Shown piece by piece: positions 42,901-52,144 of a stretch of DNA of 64,000 bases. This DNA is from Helopsaltes ochotensis (taxonomy: Eukaryota; Chordata; Aves; Passeriformes; Locustellidae): NCBI GenBank assembly GCA_013400155.1, contig VXBM01000426.1, forward strand, positions 310,001 through 374,000, in the 5' to 3' direction. The translations under genes and the position numbers were made by a program. Under the pieces are notes generated by a model. The model did not search any database and was not told where the DNA came from. It saw nothing but the letters and a program-made list of their open reading frames with translations. Position 1 is the first letter of the stretch. Each line of letters opens with the position of its first letter.

Positions 42901-45900
42901 TTTTCATAACATCTCCTTGGACTACCTTTTACCATTTTTTAGTTGTTTTCAGTTTATCTGCAAACTGGATTTCTCATTTTCAACTCCTCCACAGGATTTT
43001 GGAATTATTCTGATGTGACGTTTGTGAGGTCAGTCTTTCCTAGTGAGAAATTACAGTGAGAAAAGGGAAGTTCCTAAGAGTTTATTGTGAGATCCAAGGC
43101 TGTGTTAGAAAACAGTTTGAGGTGATACAAGTACTTCTATTCCCCTAGAAACAGTAAAAATATACTGTTTTAAAACCAGGAACTTCTCAGGCCTTTGATT
43201 TCTGGTCTGGATCCAAACATGTAGGATGCAGATGAATATGTTTTCATTTTCAACCCGTTTGGTGTCGAAAACTGTTGATGGCTCTCAGCTTAGGGAAGGG
43301 TGGAGAGCAGAAGGGCTGTTCAGTACTGGTCAAGACAGGGACATCAACAGAGCTGACCCAGAGCTGCCTCTCAGGGTGTTTGCTTCAAGCTGGCTTTGTC
43401 AGGACCTCGTTTTTTATGTTGTTTGCGCTGTAGAATATTTGAGTCGGTGTTTGCTTAGATTAGCGCGGTCTCATCCTTGCTGTGCTCGTCGAGTTTCCTC
43501 CGGGCTGGCATCTGTCTCTGTCCTTGGTCTAGTATGAGGTTTTCCACTTAAGCCCATCCCTTGGTTTAAACTGATAGCCCTGCACCAGCCCTTGACATCC
43601 TAAAATCTCTCTTCCTGAATGAGAGTAGCTCTTTCCAAACATGGGTGAGAACACTGCTTTTTATTTATAACAGTACAAAACTGCAGTGATGAAAGTGTGA
43701 CGGTGCTTTTAACCTTCCTCAGGCGAAATAAGAAATTCACATTTATTCCTGGCTACTGAATCAAGTATCTCTTCCCTGATTTCTTCTAGAGGGGCTAGGA
43801 ATTGAAGAATTGAAGAATTCCTTTCATTAAATGGACCCACAAGGTGTATCTGAAGAACTGAAGCAGATCTTCACCTTTGGCTAACCTCAGCTTTCCAGAC
43901 TTTTACCACACTGGAAAAGAATGTAGCCCCAAAAGGCTTTCAAGCTTGATGTGGTTTTTTTGGAAGCTATTTAATTTTTGTTGTGGGGTTTTTATTACTC
44001 TCTGATTACAGCTTAATGGCTTATTAAGAACAACAGTTCCATCCCAGTCCAAAAACATCTTTTCATAACAATTCTCCCTGTGAGTCACTGCATTTATTTA
44101 TCTCCATATTTATTGCAGTAAATCCTTCACTTCCTCTGCTCCCCCAACCACCCTGTTTGGTGTTTGTTGTTCCCACTGAAACCGTGGCAGCCATGGTAGA
44201 ATACATCTTTGTTTTTGTGCAGCATTTCTGCATTTACAAATCTGCCCTGGGATTTTTCTTGGATTGCCTCCCCATTTTATGTTCTGTGTCCTTGTTACAG
44301 CCTTTGAAAGCTTTTCCCAGCGAGCACAAAGTGCATTAAATGGCATGTGCAAATGAGCAACAGCACAGCTGCTAATTGTGCTAACAGATGTAAATAGGAA
44401 AACCATTACTTTTCTAATGCTGCAAGTATTTATAGAAACCATTACCCATCTTCCATAACACTTTGATTATGGATGGAGCCTCTCTCAGGTTCAGCAAAGT
44501 TGATTAAGCTTTTGCAGATGGTTCGATTTGCTGAGGTAATGTGGAAGAAATGCAGATGTTTGAAAGCTTTTGTTTTCGATGCTTTAGGCAACTAAGTGAC
44601 TTTAAAGGAAAGCTTTTGCTTTGCATCCTTTAGAAACATCCATGGCCTTTGAAAGGGAACATATGGCAGGGGTGTTGGGTGCCAACAGGGAGTCTGAGCT
44701 CTTGGAGCTGCCTTCCCCACATGCCTCACCTGCCTGCTCAGGTTACTTTGAACATCATTTGTCTTGAGTAGAGCATGACTTGCAAAACCCTCTGGCCAGA
44801 CACGGGCAGCTCTGTGCTTGTGATTTACCCATCAACATCCCGGATCCCAAGGACATAACCTCTCTTGGGAATGAGTGGCATCCTCCTGGGTGGAAGTGTG
44901 CTTGCAGCTCAGAGGAGGTCAGCCTCAGAGTTAATTTTCCTGCAGGGTTTTTGTGTGACCCTTGCCCACAGTTGGCAGGGTGGTCAGTGCCTGGGCCAGC
45001 CTTGGGAGCCTTGGAGGAGCAGAGGAGACTCCTGACCTCAGGCACTGAGGGACCCAGCAGGCTCTGCTCCCAGGGTTAACCTCCAGGAGGTTTTCCGTGT
45101 TTTCAGCAGCCCAGGTGAAATCTGAAATGGCAATAAGAGATCTGTGGCAGTCCGGGCAAATCCCAAGTCCTTTGGCACCAGAGGATTCTCCAGGCCTCCA
45201 TCTCCATCCAGCCCCGTGGTGGATTTGGACTCACATTGCATTTCATCCAGGGCACAATTTTCTTTTCTTTTTCTTTCCTTGCTCTCTTCATCTGGCTCAA
45301 TTCTCTTGCCATTGCACAAACAGGATTTAGGTGTATTTATCTAATCCACAGCCTGTTCCTCTTCTAGGAACTTCAGAGAGTCCTTCTCTCCCTTCATCTT
45401 TCTCCTGTGGCAGACAGCAGAAAATTTGTGGAAGCATGAGGGAAATGGTTCCTGCTTAAGACGTGAAACCTCAAACAAATGTGCAAATGTGTTCAGTGTG
45501 TTAATGAACTGCTGTGTCTCTGCAAGTTATCTTCAGCTTCTCTCTGTCCTGGCAGGCAGGTCAGTGCTTCCCACACCAGTTCTGTAACCTACCTTTGTGT
45601 GCAGGTATTTAAAAAAAAAAAAAAAAAAAAAGGTCCAAATCTTAGTGTTTTTCTTCTTCCTCCTGATGCTGCTGTTTTCCAAATAGCTGCAGTGGTGTGT
45701 TCTGGCTTTGGTAATTTTTTTTTTTTCCCCTGCAGTAAAAATTTCACCTTTCTTTTCCCCCTTTCTTTAGTAGCTTAGCTACTAAAAAATCTACTGAAGC
45801 ATTTCGTCCTCATTTTGCAAAATCACAATTGCTTGATGTCTAGGAGAATTTTAAAATCTGAAGTTGGGATCACAGGCCACGAAAATCGATGTGGCTTTGA

Positions 45901-48900
45901 CTGCACCTGCGAAGCAGAGAGCTCGTGGGAGATACCTTTGTATAGGCTTTTCACCCCCCACTCTTCCCTTTCTTCAGAGAACTAAAATTTAATTACAGAG
46001 CTTGGAAAACTCTTCACATCATGTAGAGACTGAGCTAAATAAAACAATGAGAGGGAATTGAGAGCAGGGCAGGAACATGAATTGTAAAAAAAAAAACAAA
46101 ACCCAAAAACCTCATACTTGATATTTCTGTACTACTCAAAGGTTTCATTCAGCTCCTTTTTAAATGGGAGGGGATGTGTGGGGGTTGGTGGGTGTGAATA
46201 CTTATTATTTTCTGCAAGGGGAAAAAGAAAGAAAAGGTGGCTTTCAATGTAATTCATAGGGCTAATGGATAGATCTACCTGGTTATTATATCCTGAAGCC
46301 TTGGCTGAGCTGAGTAATGAATGCCATTTTCCTGGTGCTCAGAAGTCCCCTTTCCTAATCACTTTAGAACTACAAGTCAGGTCCTAGCAGAAGTTGTTTG
46401 GAATTTAACATTGGTAATAAATGGTGGGTACAGATAGTGTTCTGTTAAAATAGAACTGCTTTAAAAAAATAATTATTACTGTTCTGATTACTAGGACAGA
46501 AGAGGGAAGGGCAGGAGCAATAGGTCTGTGATCTCTTCCTGTGGATTGATTGTGGATCTAAAGAATGTGAAGGTGAATCAGAAAGGTCGTCACAGTGGTT
46601 GTAGTCACGGTGAAGGGACAGATGTGTTAAACTGCACATTTTCCTGCAGGGACTCGCCAAACAGTGCAGGGTGTCAAGTACCAGTAGTGGGTATGTTAAG
46701 GATAATAAATGAGCTAAATCTGCTTTGGAGTTTTTTTTAAATACATAGTTTTTAAAAATTTAATTTTGGGTAATCCTTATACATAATTTGTTTTAAATAA
46801 ATCAAAAAGATTCCCAAGGGAGAGTTTCCATCAGAACTTTTCCAGACTTCTCTGGTGGCTGTCACCAAAGTATTGTGTTTGCTTTGGATAACTGAGCAGA
46901 TCTCCTTTAGGTTACAAATTAAAAGCTTAATAAAAGACAAACAGTTAATAAGCATAACTTGGTGCAGTATAAACAGTTGAAAAAATAAAGTCTTCTCTCC
47001 CAGAGCCGCCAAATCAGGTCAAATGTCAGTTTTTGAAACAGTGCCTAGTTCTTGAGCATGTCTCTCTACATGCTTTTAGAAAGGGTAGAATGGAATTCAC
47101 TTCTGGGGTTGAGGCTCTATAGATCTCTCCCAAGCGCTCTTAAACGTAATGACAGAACCCCAGAATAGTTTGGATTGAAAGGGGTCCTAAAGCTCATCCC
47201 ACTTCACCCCCCGCCATGGCAGGGACACCTTCCACTACCCCAGGCTACTCCAAGCCCCGTCCAACCTTGCCTGGGGCACTTCCAGGGATCCAGGGGCAGC
47301 CACAGCTGCTCTGGGCACCCTGTGCCAGGGCCTCACCAACCTCACAGGGAGGAATTCCTTCCTAACACCTCATCTAAACCTTCTCTCTGTCCGTTTAAAA
47401 TCATTCCCCCCATTCTGTTTATTTTAGATATGTTTATTCTTGTACAGGTTATTTATTAAACCTCTTTGGACAAGCACAACACCTTTGTTTAAATACAGAG
47501 GATGCTTTCTGTGGGATATGTTATGTCCTTGAAGGGAATTTATGAATCCTCCTTTCCCTTCTCATTTCTAGCAGGATTTTGCCTCTTTATAATGCGTGGT
47601 ATGTCCTGCTCTGCTGAAGTTTTTTGCTTCTGATTATTCAGTGTTGCACATAAGCAGCTGTGCCCAGAGAGGAGTGCTGAGCCATATGGCAGGTGAGGAT
47701 GGAATATTGCAGCTCTGGGGCCAGCCCCTCCTCTTCACAGCCAGTTTCATAGGCATTCACACCCTGTGAGCGCATCCCTGCCAACACCATCAGCTCCTCC
47801 AGCCCGGGCTGCTGAGCCACAGCCTGGCTTTCTGCAGCACCTTCCTTCCTTCCTGAGCTCTTGCTGCTCTTCAGTCCCTGCTAGGAGCCCCTTTTCCTGG
47901 GTAATAACTCATGGAGGGACAGAGGGAGAAGCTGAGGGTGCCCTCAGCTGTCTGCACTGCCCCGCTCTTGGATATTGCACACACATTGAAGGTGCAGGTG
48001 TGTGTCCAGTGGTGTTCCTCACCCCACAAAGTCATCCATCTAGTGGAGAAACAAAGGAGGGGGAAAACAATGTGCAGGGAGCCCTCAGTGAATTCAGTGT
48101 CCACCATAGCCACCATAACCTGCATCTGTGGATTGAAATTGCCTGGGTTTGGGAATTTTATTTCGGCTGAAGATGGCCTTAGCTCCGCAGTGTTAGTTTT
48201 TGAACACAGCGCACAGTGAGTGTGGGAATTGGGTGTGCTTGCAGCAGAGTGAGAAAGCCACACACGCTGTTGCCGTTAGTAGGTGCCATATTGGACCGAA
48301 TCGGTGCTCTTTCGCCCCAGGAGAGCAGGCAGCCTGTTCCTAAGGAGGGTTTTTAAACTTCATTGACATTCCGAGCACTTTGCACGTACTTATGGACATC
48401 TGTGATGCACTTCATCAGCTGAAACGGGAAATCACAGAATTTCTGATGGATCACAGGTTTTCTTTGATCCTTTTGGATTTTAAGCATGGGATAACCTTAT
48501 CCCTATAACCTGGTAGAAAAACTCAGTGGCAGAAAACCAAACCATCATAAGGGGAGCTGATCTGAAGTGTTTGAAGCGTGGTGTTGGAGTTGGGGAAATA
48601 CTGTTGAACAATCAACAATTGTTTGTTGATGTGTTCCAAGCTTGACTGAGGTAAAAAGGTCGTATTAGTGCTCCTTCCTGGTGTGGTGTGATGTCCAGCT
48701 CTGGGTACTCTGTACCAAAACACTTGGGATGTGTTGGAAAGGCATCATTTTATGTATTGGTAAACCTGGAGCTGACAAGTGACGTTGAAGCAGGACTGTG
48801 CCTAGTTGTAATCCCACAGGTCCTGGCAGTGGGATTTTGTGCCCTTCCTAGTAAAAGCAGAGCCTTGGCAGAGGGTTTCAGTGCTTCCCTGGCCTCTGCT

Positions 48901-49594
48901 TTCCAGGCAGCTCCAGTGTACCAGGACAGTGTTTAAAAACTCTTCATCTACTGTGTGCGTTATTTCTTCAGTTGTTTTCTTTTTTAACAGATGCGAGTAC
49001 ATAAATTTCTCAGGTTTTCCCGCTTTATGTTCAGCAGCACACAAAAAGGGGAGCTGGAAATCCAGCAGAATGCCCTCTGGAGCACAGGCCCCTCGGTGTG
49101 TTTGGGTGGAACACATTTAATACCAGGCTGTAAGGCTCAGGCTTGGAAGAACATGCCAGGACTGTGGTGTCTGCCTGGCATCCCAGCTCGCACAGGGATC
49201 GCACCATGTCAGAACCTCTCTTGCTCAGCATCCCTGTGCTTTATAAGCACAAACTACCAGGACTGTGTGGCTTTCCCTGGATACAGAGGTTATGGAATAG
49301 CAGGCCGTTCGTGTGTATCTAAGGTGGGAGCTGGTGCTGGCAGACACTTTTCCTACTCCTTTCCCCAGTGGAGGTTCCTGTGGAGCACTCTTTGTAAGGA
49401 TCCAAGGCTCTCAGGGAGAGCCGTGGGCCTTTCCCTTGCTGGGAGCTTGGCCCTGCCGGTGGCAGCACGGGGATCCAGCAGCACATTCCCATGGGAGTCC
49501 ATCCTGCTGTGCCCGGGGTAACTGTGCCTGTGCTTCCCTCCAGGAGGACTTTCGGAATAAAGTTGAAGATTACATTAAGCGCTACGCGAGATGA
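6885..49594 (+). CDS. UBE2F: UBE2F, NEDD8-conjugating enzyme E2 F (5'-partial, eight coding exons)
   Basis: Spliced coding region: 6885-6914, 7797-7862, 13005-13072, 16555-16625, 20486-20543, 29327-29359, 31469-31531, 49544-49594. The joined exons give 146 residues matching residues 40-185 of the vertebrate protein, ending in DYIKRYAR then TGA. All junctions are GT-AG and in phase. The E2 (UBC) fold is complete from its first strand onward. The HPN motif is at about residues 106-108 and the catalytic cysteine, in TGEICL, at residue 116. Family knowledge: UBE2F takes NEDD8 from the NAE1-UBA3 E1 as a thioester and, with RBX2 (RNF7), transfers it mainly to cullin-5 in nucleus and cytoplasm. Residues 1-39, which include the N-terminal peptide that docks on UBA3, must come from exon(s) left of the window; I searched 1-6884 by eye and found no match. 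No internal stops or lost key residues, so the locus looks functional. Confidence 0.97.
6915..7796 (+). other. UBE2F: UBE2F intron
   Basis: The shortest UBE2F intron in the window (882 bases), GT-AG, phase 1. No repeat or other gene seen. Confidence 0.9.
7797..7862 (+). CDS. UBE2F: UBE2F coding exon (residues 51-71)
   Basis: The acceptor 'cttcacag' ends at 7796 and the donor 'gtaatt' starts at 7863. It completes Cys50 and encodes [15 protein letters not shown] and QLTVTP, followed by the first base of Asp72. This covers the first two strands of the E2 sheet. At 66 nt, with both ends after codon position 1, it is a symmetric exon. Relative to the human protein as I remember it, there are a few conservative changes (for example Tyr in KLHYF). 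An earlier potential AG is not used, because only this one joins in phase. Confidence 0.96.
10978..11034. repeat. AT-rich palindromic simple repeat
   Basis: Nearly pure A/T sequence built of 'tatttaatatat'-type units that are largely self-complementary. Confidence 0.85.
11661..11720. repeat. Degenerate minisatellite (gagttgaga-type units)
   Basis: Repeated 'ctctgagt', 'gagttgaga' and 'ctgagttg' units over about 60 bases, with imperfect spacing. Confidence 0.75.
13005..13072 (+). CDS. UBE2F: UBE2F coding exon (residues 72-94)
   Basis: The acceptor 'ttgtctag' ends at 13004 and the donor 'gtgagt' starts at 13073. It completes Asp72 and encodes [12 protein letters not shown] then [10 protein letters not shown]. 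This is the central beta-meander of the E2 fold; the YYQGGKF stretch is the typical E2 'Y-x-G-G-x-F' segment. It ends on a codon boundary, so it changes intron phase from 1 to 0 and cannot be skipped alone without a frameshift. Confidence 0.97.
13073..16554 (+). other. UBE2F: UBE2F intron
   Basis: 3.5 kb GT-AG intron, phase 0. It has a C-run near 13,376-13,391 and several short T- and A-runs. No gene or dispersed repeat recognised. Confidence 0.9.
16555..16625 (+). CDS. UBE2F: UBE2F coding exon with HPN motif and catalytic Cys116
   Basis: The acceptor 'ctcctggcag' ends at 16554 and the donor 'gtagga' starts at 16626. It encodes [14 protein letters not shown] then ITETGEICL, plus two bases of Ser118. 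The HPN tripeptide, which stabilises the oxyanion during thioester transfer in E2s, and the active-site cysteine (codon TGC at 16618-16620) are both here. Loss of this exon would abolish the enzyme. Exon length is 71 nt (phase 0 to 2). Confidence 0.98.
17690..17880 (-). mobile_element. CR1 LINE fragment
   Basis: The + strand reads the reverse complement of a CR1 3' end: 'cccagagttgtttggcttgg', then 'ccttgggcagggacacc', then 'ggatggggcagccacag'. It is 5'-truncated. It contains a local 9-bp tandem expansion (17,791-17,826) where CR1 normally has one 'ggttgctc'. Confidence 0.85.
17778..17826. repeat. 9-bp tandem repeat ggttgctca within CR1
   Basis: Three perfect copies at 17,791-17,817 and a fourth ending in c (17,818-17,826), plus a related copy at 17,778-17,786. 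It is an expansion of a single CR1 motif. Confidence 0.9.
20486..20543 (+). CDS. UBE2F: UBE2F coding exon (residues 118-137)
   Basis: The acceptor 'tgttttccag' ends at 20485 and the donor 'gtactg' starts at 20544. It completes Ser118 and encodes [12 protein letters not shown] then APTRTLK. This is the loop and start of the helix just after the catalytic cysteine. The [10 protein letters not shown] insertion-like loop is characteristic of the NEDD8 E2 pair (UBE2F and UBE2M) rather than of generic ubiquitin E2s. Length is 58 nt (phase 2 to 0). Confidence 0.97.
20544..29326 (+). other. UBE2F: UBE2F intron
   Basis: 8.8 kb GT-AG intron. A (TAA)5 microsatellite lies at 27,238-27,253. A 193-codon minus-strand open frame near 26,061-26,642 has no recognisable domain. 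No gene or clear transposon seen. Confidence 0.9.
27238..27253. repeat. (TAA)5 microsatellite
   Basis: Five perfect TAA units plus one base, inside a UBE2F intron. Confidence 0.9.
29327..29359 (+). CDS. UBE2F: UBE2F coding exon (33-nt microexon, residues 138-148)
   Basis: The acceptor 'cctttgcag' ends at 29326 and the donor 'gtaagt' starts at 29360. It encodes [11 protein letters not shown], the second helix of the E2 domain. The exon is exactly 11 codons with both ends at codon boundaries, so inclusion or skipping leaves the frame intact. It lies between introns of 8.8 kb and 2.1 kb. Confidence 0.96.
29360..31468 (+). other. UBE2F: UBE2F intron
   Basis: 2.1 kb GT-AG intron with an A-rich run near 29,717-29,739. 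Nothing else recognised. Confidence 0.9.
31469..31531 (+). CDS. UBE2F: UBE2F coding exon (residues 149-169)
   Basis: The acceptor 'cttttccag' ends at 31468 and the donor 'gtgagt' starts at 31531+1. It encodes [13 protein letters not shown] then AEHHLRDK, the segment corresponding to the conserved 'P-x-D-P-L-N' loop of E2 enzymes and the next helix. It is 63 nt (21 codons) with both ends on codon boundaries, so like the preceding exon it is frame-neutral if skipped. Confidence 0.97.
32542..32612 (-). mobile_element. CR1 LINE 3'-end fragment (short)
   Basis: The + strand reads 'gatcacagaatggtttgggt' and then 'ggaaggaaccttaaagccc', the reverse complement of the CR1 3' terminus. Only about 70 bases are kept, with similarity ending near 'ccacccctagg'. 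Confidence 0.85.
36055..36203 (+). mobile_element. CR1 LINE 3'-end fragment (sense orientation)
   Basis: The + strand reads the CR1 sense: 'gcagctgtggctgctccatc', 'aaggccaggttggacagggc', 'ggaaggtgtccctgccc', then a degraded 'ctaacccaaaccag'. It is the only clear CR1 in the window in the + orientation. Confidence 0.85.
38854..38990 (-). mobile_element. CR1 LINE 3'-end fragment
   Basis: The + strand reads 'tggtttggaaggaaccctta', 'cacccctgccatggga', 'ccagcctggccttggaca' and 'gggatggggcagccaca', matching the reverse complement of a CR1 3' end. 5'-truncated. Confidence 0.85.
45611..45631. repeat. Poly-A run (21 bases)
   Basis: Uninterrupted run of A in the last UBE2F intron. No retrocopy is recognisable upstream of it. 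Confidence 0.9.
47149..47412 (-). mobile_element. CR1 LINE 3'-end fragment
   Basis: About 260 bases of CR1 reverse complement on the + strand, from 'cagaatagtttggattgaaa' through 'gccatggcagggacacc', 'ggcagccacagctgctctgg' and 'aattccttcctaacacc' to 'aaaatcattccccccat'. 5'-truncated. Confidence 0.88.
49544..49594 (+). CDS. UBE2F: UBE2F last coding exon (residues 170-185 and stop)
   Basis: The acceptor 'ttccctccag' ends at 49543. It encodes [16 protein letters not shown], the C-terminal helix, and stops with TGA at 49592-49594. A second in-frame TGA follows immediately, a fail-safe against read-through. The 3'UTR starts with a short GGAT tetranucleotide run. The total length of 185 residues agrees with the family. 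Confidence 0.97.
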   Translation, partial: EDFRNKVEDYIKRYAR

Positions 49595-49602
49595 TGAAGG
49601 GG

Positions 49603-49618
49603 GATGGATGGATGGATG
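49603..49618. repeat. (GGAT)4 in UBE2F 3'UTR
   Basis: Four tandem GGAT units nine bases after the stop codon. Confidence 0.9.
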
Positions 49619-50018
49619 GCAGCACCACGGCTCCACTCCAGAGTTGTCCTGAACTTCAACAGCAGCCAAACCAGCCCGGATTGTACCAGTCCTGTGTCCA
49701 TGTTGTACCGAAGAAGAAAACTAACTTCATAACCTGTCCATGTTCAAAGGAGAGTTCAGCATAAATACAGCGAGAAATTGTGTCTGTTGGTTGAAAGTTG
49801 TCTGCATCCTTTTACAAATGTTTACTCTTCTGAACTGTACTGTATATCCTATTGATGAGATACGCTCGAGAAGTTAAAAGAAATCACTATTGAAATTGTA
49901 ATTACACTTTTTTTTTAAACTCTTGCCTAATCTCGAGGGGGGAAGGAAAAAAAAAAAACCCAAACCCAAACAACCCAAGCAGAAAAGGTGGCGTGTTTTT
50001 GGAACACTCTGAGTTGGC

Positions 50019-50024
50019 AATAAA
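50019..50024 (+). terminator. UBE2F: Poly(A) signal AATAAA, UBE2F
   Basis: Canonical hexamer 425 bases after the UBE2F stop codon, followed within about 30 bases by T/G-rich sequence. It is the most likely 3'-end signal for the main transcript. Confidence 0.75.
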
Positions 50025-50254
50025 TGGTCTCCTGTGAACCAAATCACAAAACTGTTGCCTTTGATGAGCAGAAACAGTATGAGCTTTTTCTAAGAGTCAC
50101 TCAGCTGAGGCTTAGAGCTTGCCAGAGTGGAAGTGCAGAATGAGATTCTAATTCTGGTATTGAAATTCTCAATGCTATTTAATGTAAGTATGTTTTTGTC
50201 ACAGTTTGGAATTTTAACATTGTTAATTTCAGGCCCTCTTTGGGCTGCAGTATT

Positions 50255-50378
50255 TTTGTTTGTTTGTTTGTTTCTATTCATCGTGTGAAGTAGTTAAACA
50301 CAGGCTAATACCTAACTTAAGTACATGTTTAGTATTAGTAAAATTATATATATATATATAAAATATATATTATATATT
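50255..50378. repeat. TTTG and AT simple repeats after UBE2F
   Basis: A (TTTG)4 run at 50,255-50,273, then unique sequence, then an (AT)n stretch at 50,344-50,378 with one short interruption. Confidence 0.85.
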
Positions 50379-51541
50379 TCTGTGAAAAAATTAATGAAAG
50401 GAAGATTTTTTTTTTAAGAAATCTGCCTTTGGCTTTCCAATCTGGATGTGGTGAGGGGGGCATCAGATGCTGTTTGATCTGATGAAGGTAAATTCAGGCA
50501 CCGTTACCTGGAGAGCCCCTGATCGTGTTCTCCAGATTCCTGCACTGAAGGGGAATGACGCAGCTGGAACCACACCACATTTCCCCCCACCCGCGCACAC
50601 TCGGCTTTCTTGCTTTGGAAGGACGCGATGCTGCAGTTGCATTTTCTGTAAGGAGCTGGAGGGCACTGAGAGCCTGCAGAGGAGAGCTGCTGCATCCATG
50701 TGCCAGAGCTCCGTGGGCATCCTCCGGCACTGGGATCACGCAGAGGAGCCCAGCCAAGCTTTTAGAAACCAGAGGAATAAATGTTTGTGTGGTTTCACGC
50801 AGAGCAAGTGTGTGTGTGGCCCCTGGGCATCGACTGTTGGGGTTTTATCCCCCCCTTCGTGCTTCCCTGCCATTCCTCTGCTACAGACGCTGGAGGAAAT
50901 GAAAACAATCCCCATCACAGAGCCAGGGTGCAAAATGTAGGCATGAAACTTGTGTGTTGAGTTTTGCTGTGCCTTTTCCTTCACAGCTTCACAAGCTCCT
51001 GTAGCTGTTGCTGGAGGCCTGGGAAAGCAGGGAGGTGAAATGCAGGGAATTGGCATGCAGGAGGAAAGCTTCACCTGCAGGTAATACTCACAAGGAAACA
51101 AAGATCAGCCCAGTTTTTTAAGCAGTGAGAAATCTTTGCTGCCAAAACAGACATGTCAGCAAAGGTAAGCAGTAAAACACAGAAAGTAGCAAGGTTGGGA
51201 AATACATCCAGGTTTTGTTTATGGTATTAGAAGGATTCTCTTATTCTTGAGTCAAAAACTCAGCCAGGTTGCTGTAACAAAGTAGTTCTTGCTGTAGAGG
51301 CACCCTGGTACCGTCAGCAAGTTCCATCCTTCAGGAGAACAGGTCACAGTCCCCATTTCTTGGACTGTCATCACCGATGGCTCCCCAGTCGTGCCAGGAA
51401 GCTGCTGCTGTGCCCGGGGCAGAGCAAAGGCAGGGAAAGCTGCGTCCGGGTACCAGCAGCCATCGAAGCCATCCCTGCCTCCCAGAAGTATCCTCTTTAA
51501 CCCCTTCCCTGTATTGTTGCTTGCCTGGAGATGAGCAGAAC

Positions 51542-51547
51542 AATAAA
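51542..51547 (+). terminator. Possible distal poly(A) signal AATAAA
   Basis: A second canonical hexamer on the + strand, followed by 'tttgtgctc' some 45 bases on. It could serve a longer UBE2F 3'UTR of about 2 kb. It is a single hexamer match without other support, so this is a candidate only. Confidence 0.35.
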
Positions 51548-51699
51548 GTTTGGATACTGTTAAATACTGTACGAGAAGGTCTGAGCATTGGTTTGTGCTC
51601 ATCCAGGACACGGAAAGGGGGGGAGGTCCTAGATCTCACCACCTCACAGTCCAGGAGAATAAACAGAATTTTTCCTGAATGTGAGGAGATGGGCGGGTT

Positions 51700-51762
51700 A
51701 TGTATTTACATAAATATATTTGTATATTTGTTTATATATATTTTTATGTGTATTTCTATAGA
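51700..51762. repeat. AT/TG-rich low-complexity patch
   Basis: Low-complexity stretch of 'atatttgtatatttgtttat'-like sequence in the intergenic gap. Confidence 0.7.
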
Positions 51763-51796
51763 TGCAACTGACCTGTGCTTCTGCCAGAATCGGACT

Positions 51797-51829
51797 GGGT
51801 GGGGTTAGAGGGGGTCTGGGCTGGGTGGG
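51797..51829 (+). other. G-quadruplex-forming G-run cluster
   Basis: Six runs of three or more G within 33 bases, with loops of 1, 5, 3, 2 and 1 bases. This exceeds the usual four-run G4 rule. It lies between the two convergent 3' ends. Confidence 0.8.
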
Positions 51830-52144
51830 CCACTAGATTTTGGGTGGTTTTTTGGGAAATAAGAGAGTCAGGAGTGAACAGTTGAGTGTCCCCAGGGAAC
51901 CCCTTCCTGAGCCAGCAAGGCACTGAAGGGCGGGCCACAGCTGTCAGGGTCGGGTTGGGGGTCCCCATCCCATCCCTGGAGCTGACCCCACTCCTGGACC
52001 CCCGACCTGCCCAGGGACCTCCCCGGGGACCCCACTGCCCCACCCGGTGCTCACGGGGCAGCACTCGGGGGGGTCTCTGCCATCCCAGAACGAGGGCACT
52101 GAGGGGGAGGCTTGACCTCAGCCTTCACAGAGACGGGCACCTGG

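Larger units (their letters stand above)
31532..49543 (+). other. UBE2F: UBE2F last intron (18 kb)
   Basis: The longest intron in the window. It carries four CR1 fragments (32,542; 36,055; 38,854; 47,149) and a 21-base A-run at 45,611-45,631. I looked for an alternative last exon or nested gene and could not support one. Confidence 0.88.
49595..50045 (+). other. UBE2F: UBE2F 3'UTR (proximal form)
   Basis: Sequence between the stop codon and the first good poly(A) signal. It has a (GGAT)4 run at 49603-49618, a poly-A stretch near 49949-49960 with 'cccaaacccaaacaaccc', and then AATAAA at 50019. The right end is an estimate, 10-25 bases past the signal; a T/G-rich element ('gttgcctttgatgag') follows, as expected for a cleavage site. 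Confidence 0.7.
50046..52144. other. Intergenic region between convergent UBE2F and RAMP1
   Basis: No gene seen. It holds TTTG and AT simple repeats (50,255-50,378), a candidate distal AATAAA (51,542), an AT/TG-rich patch (about 51,700-51,762) and a G-run cluster (51,797-51,829). The left part is AT-rich and the right part becomes GC-rich towards RAMP1. Confidence 0.75.
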
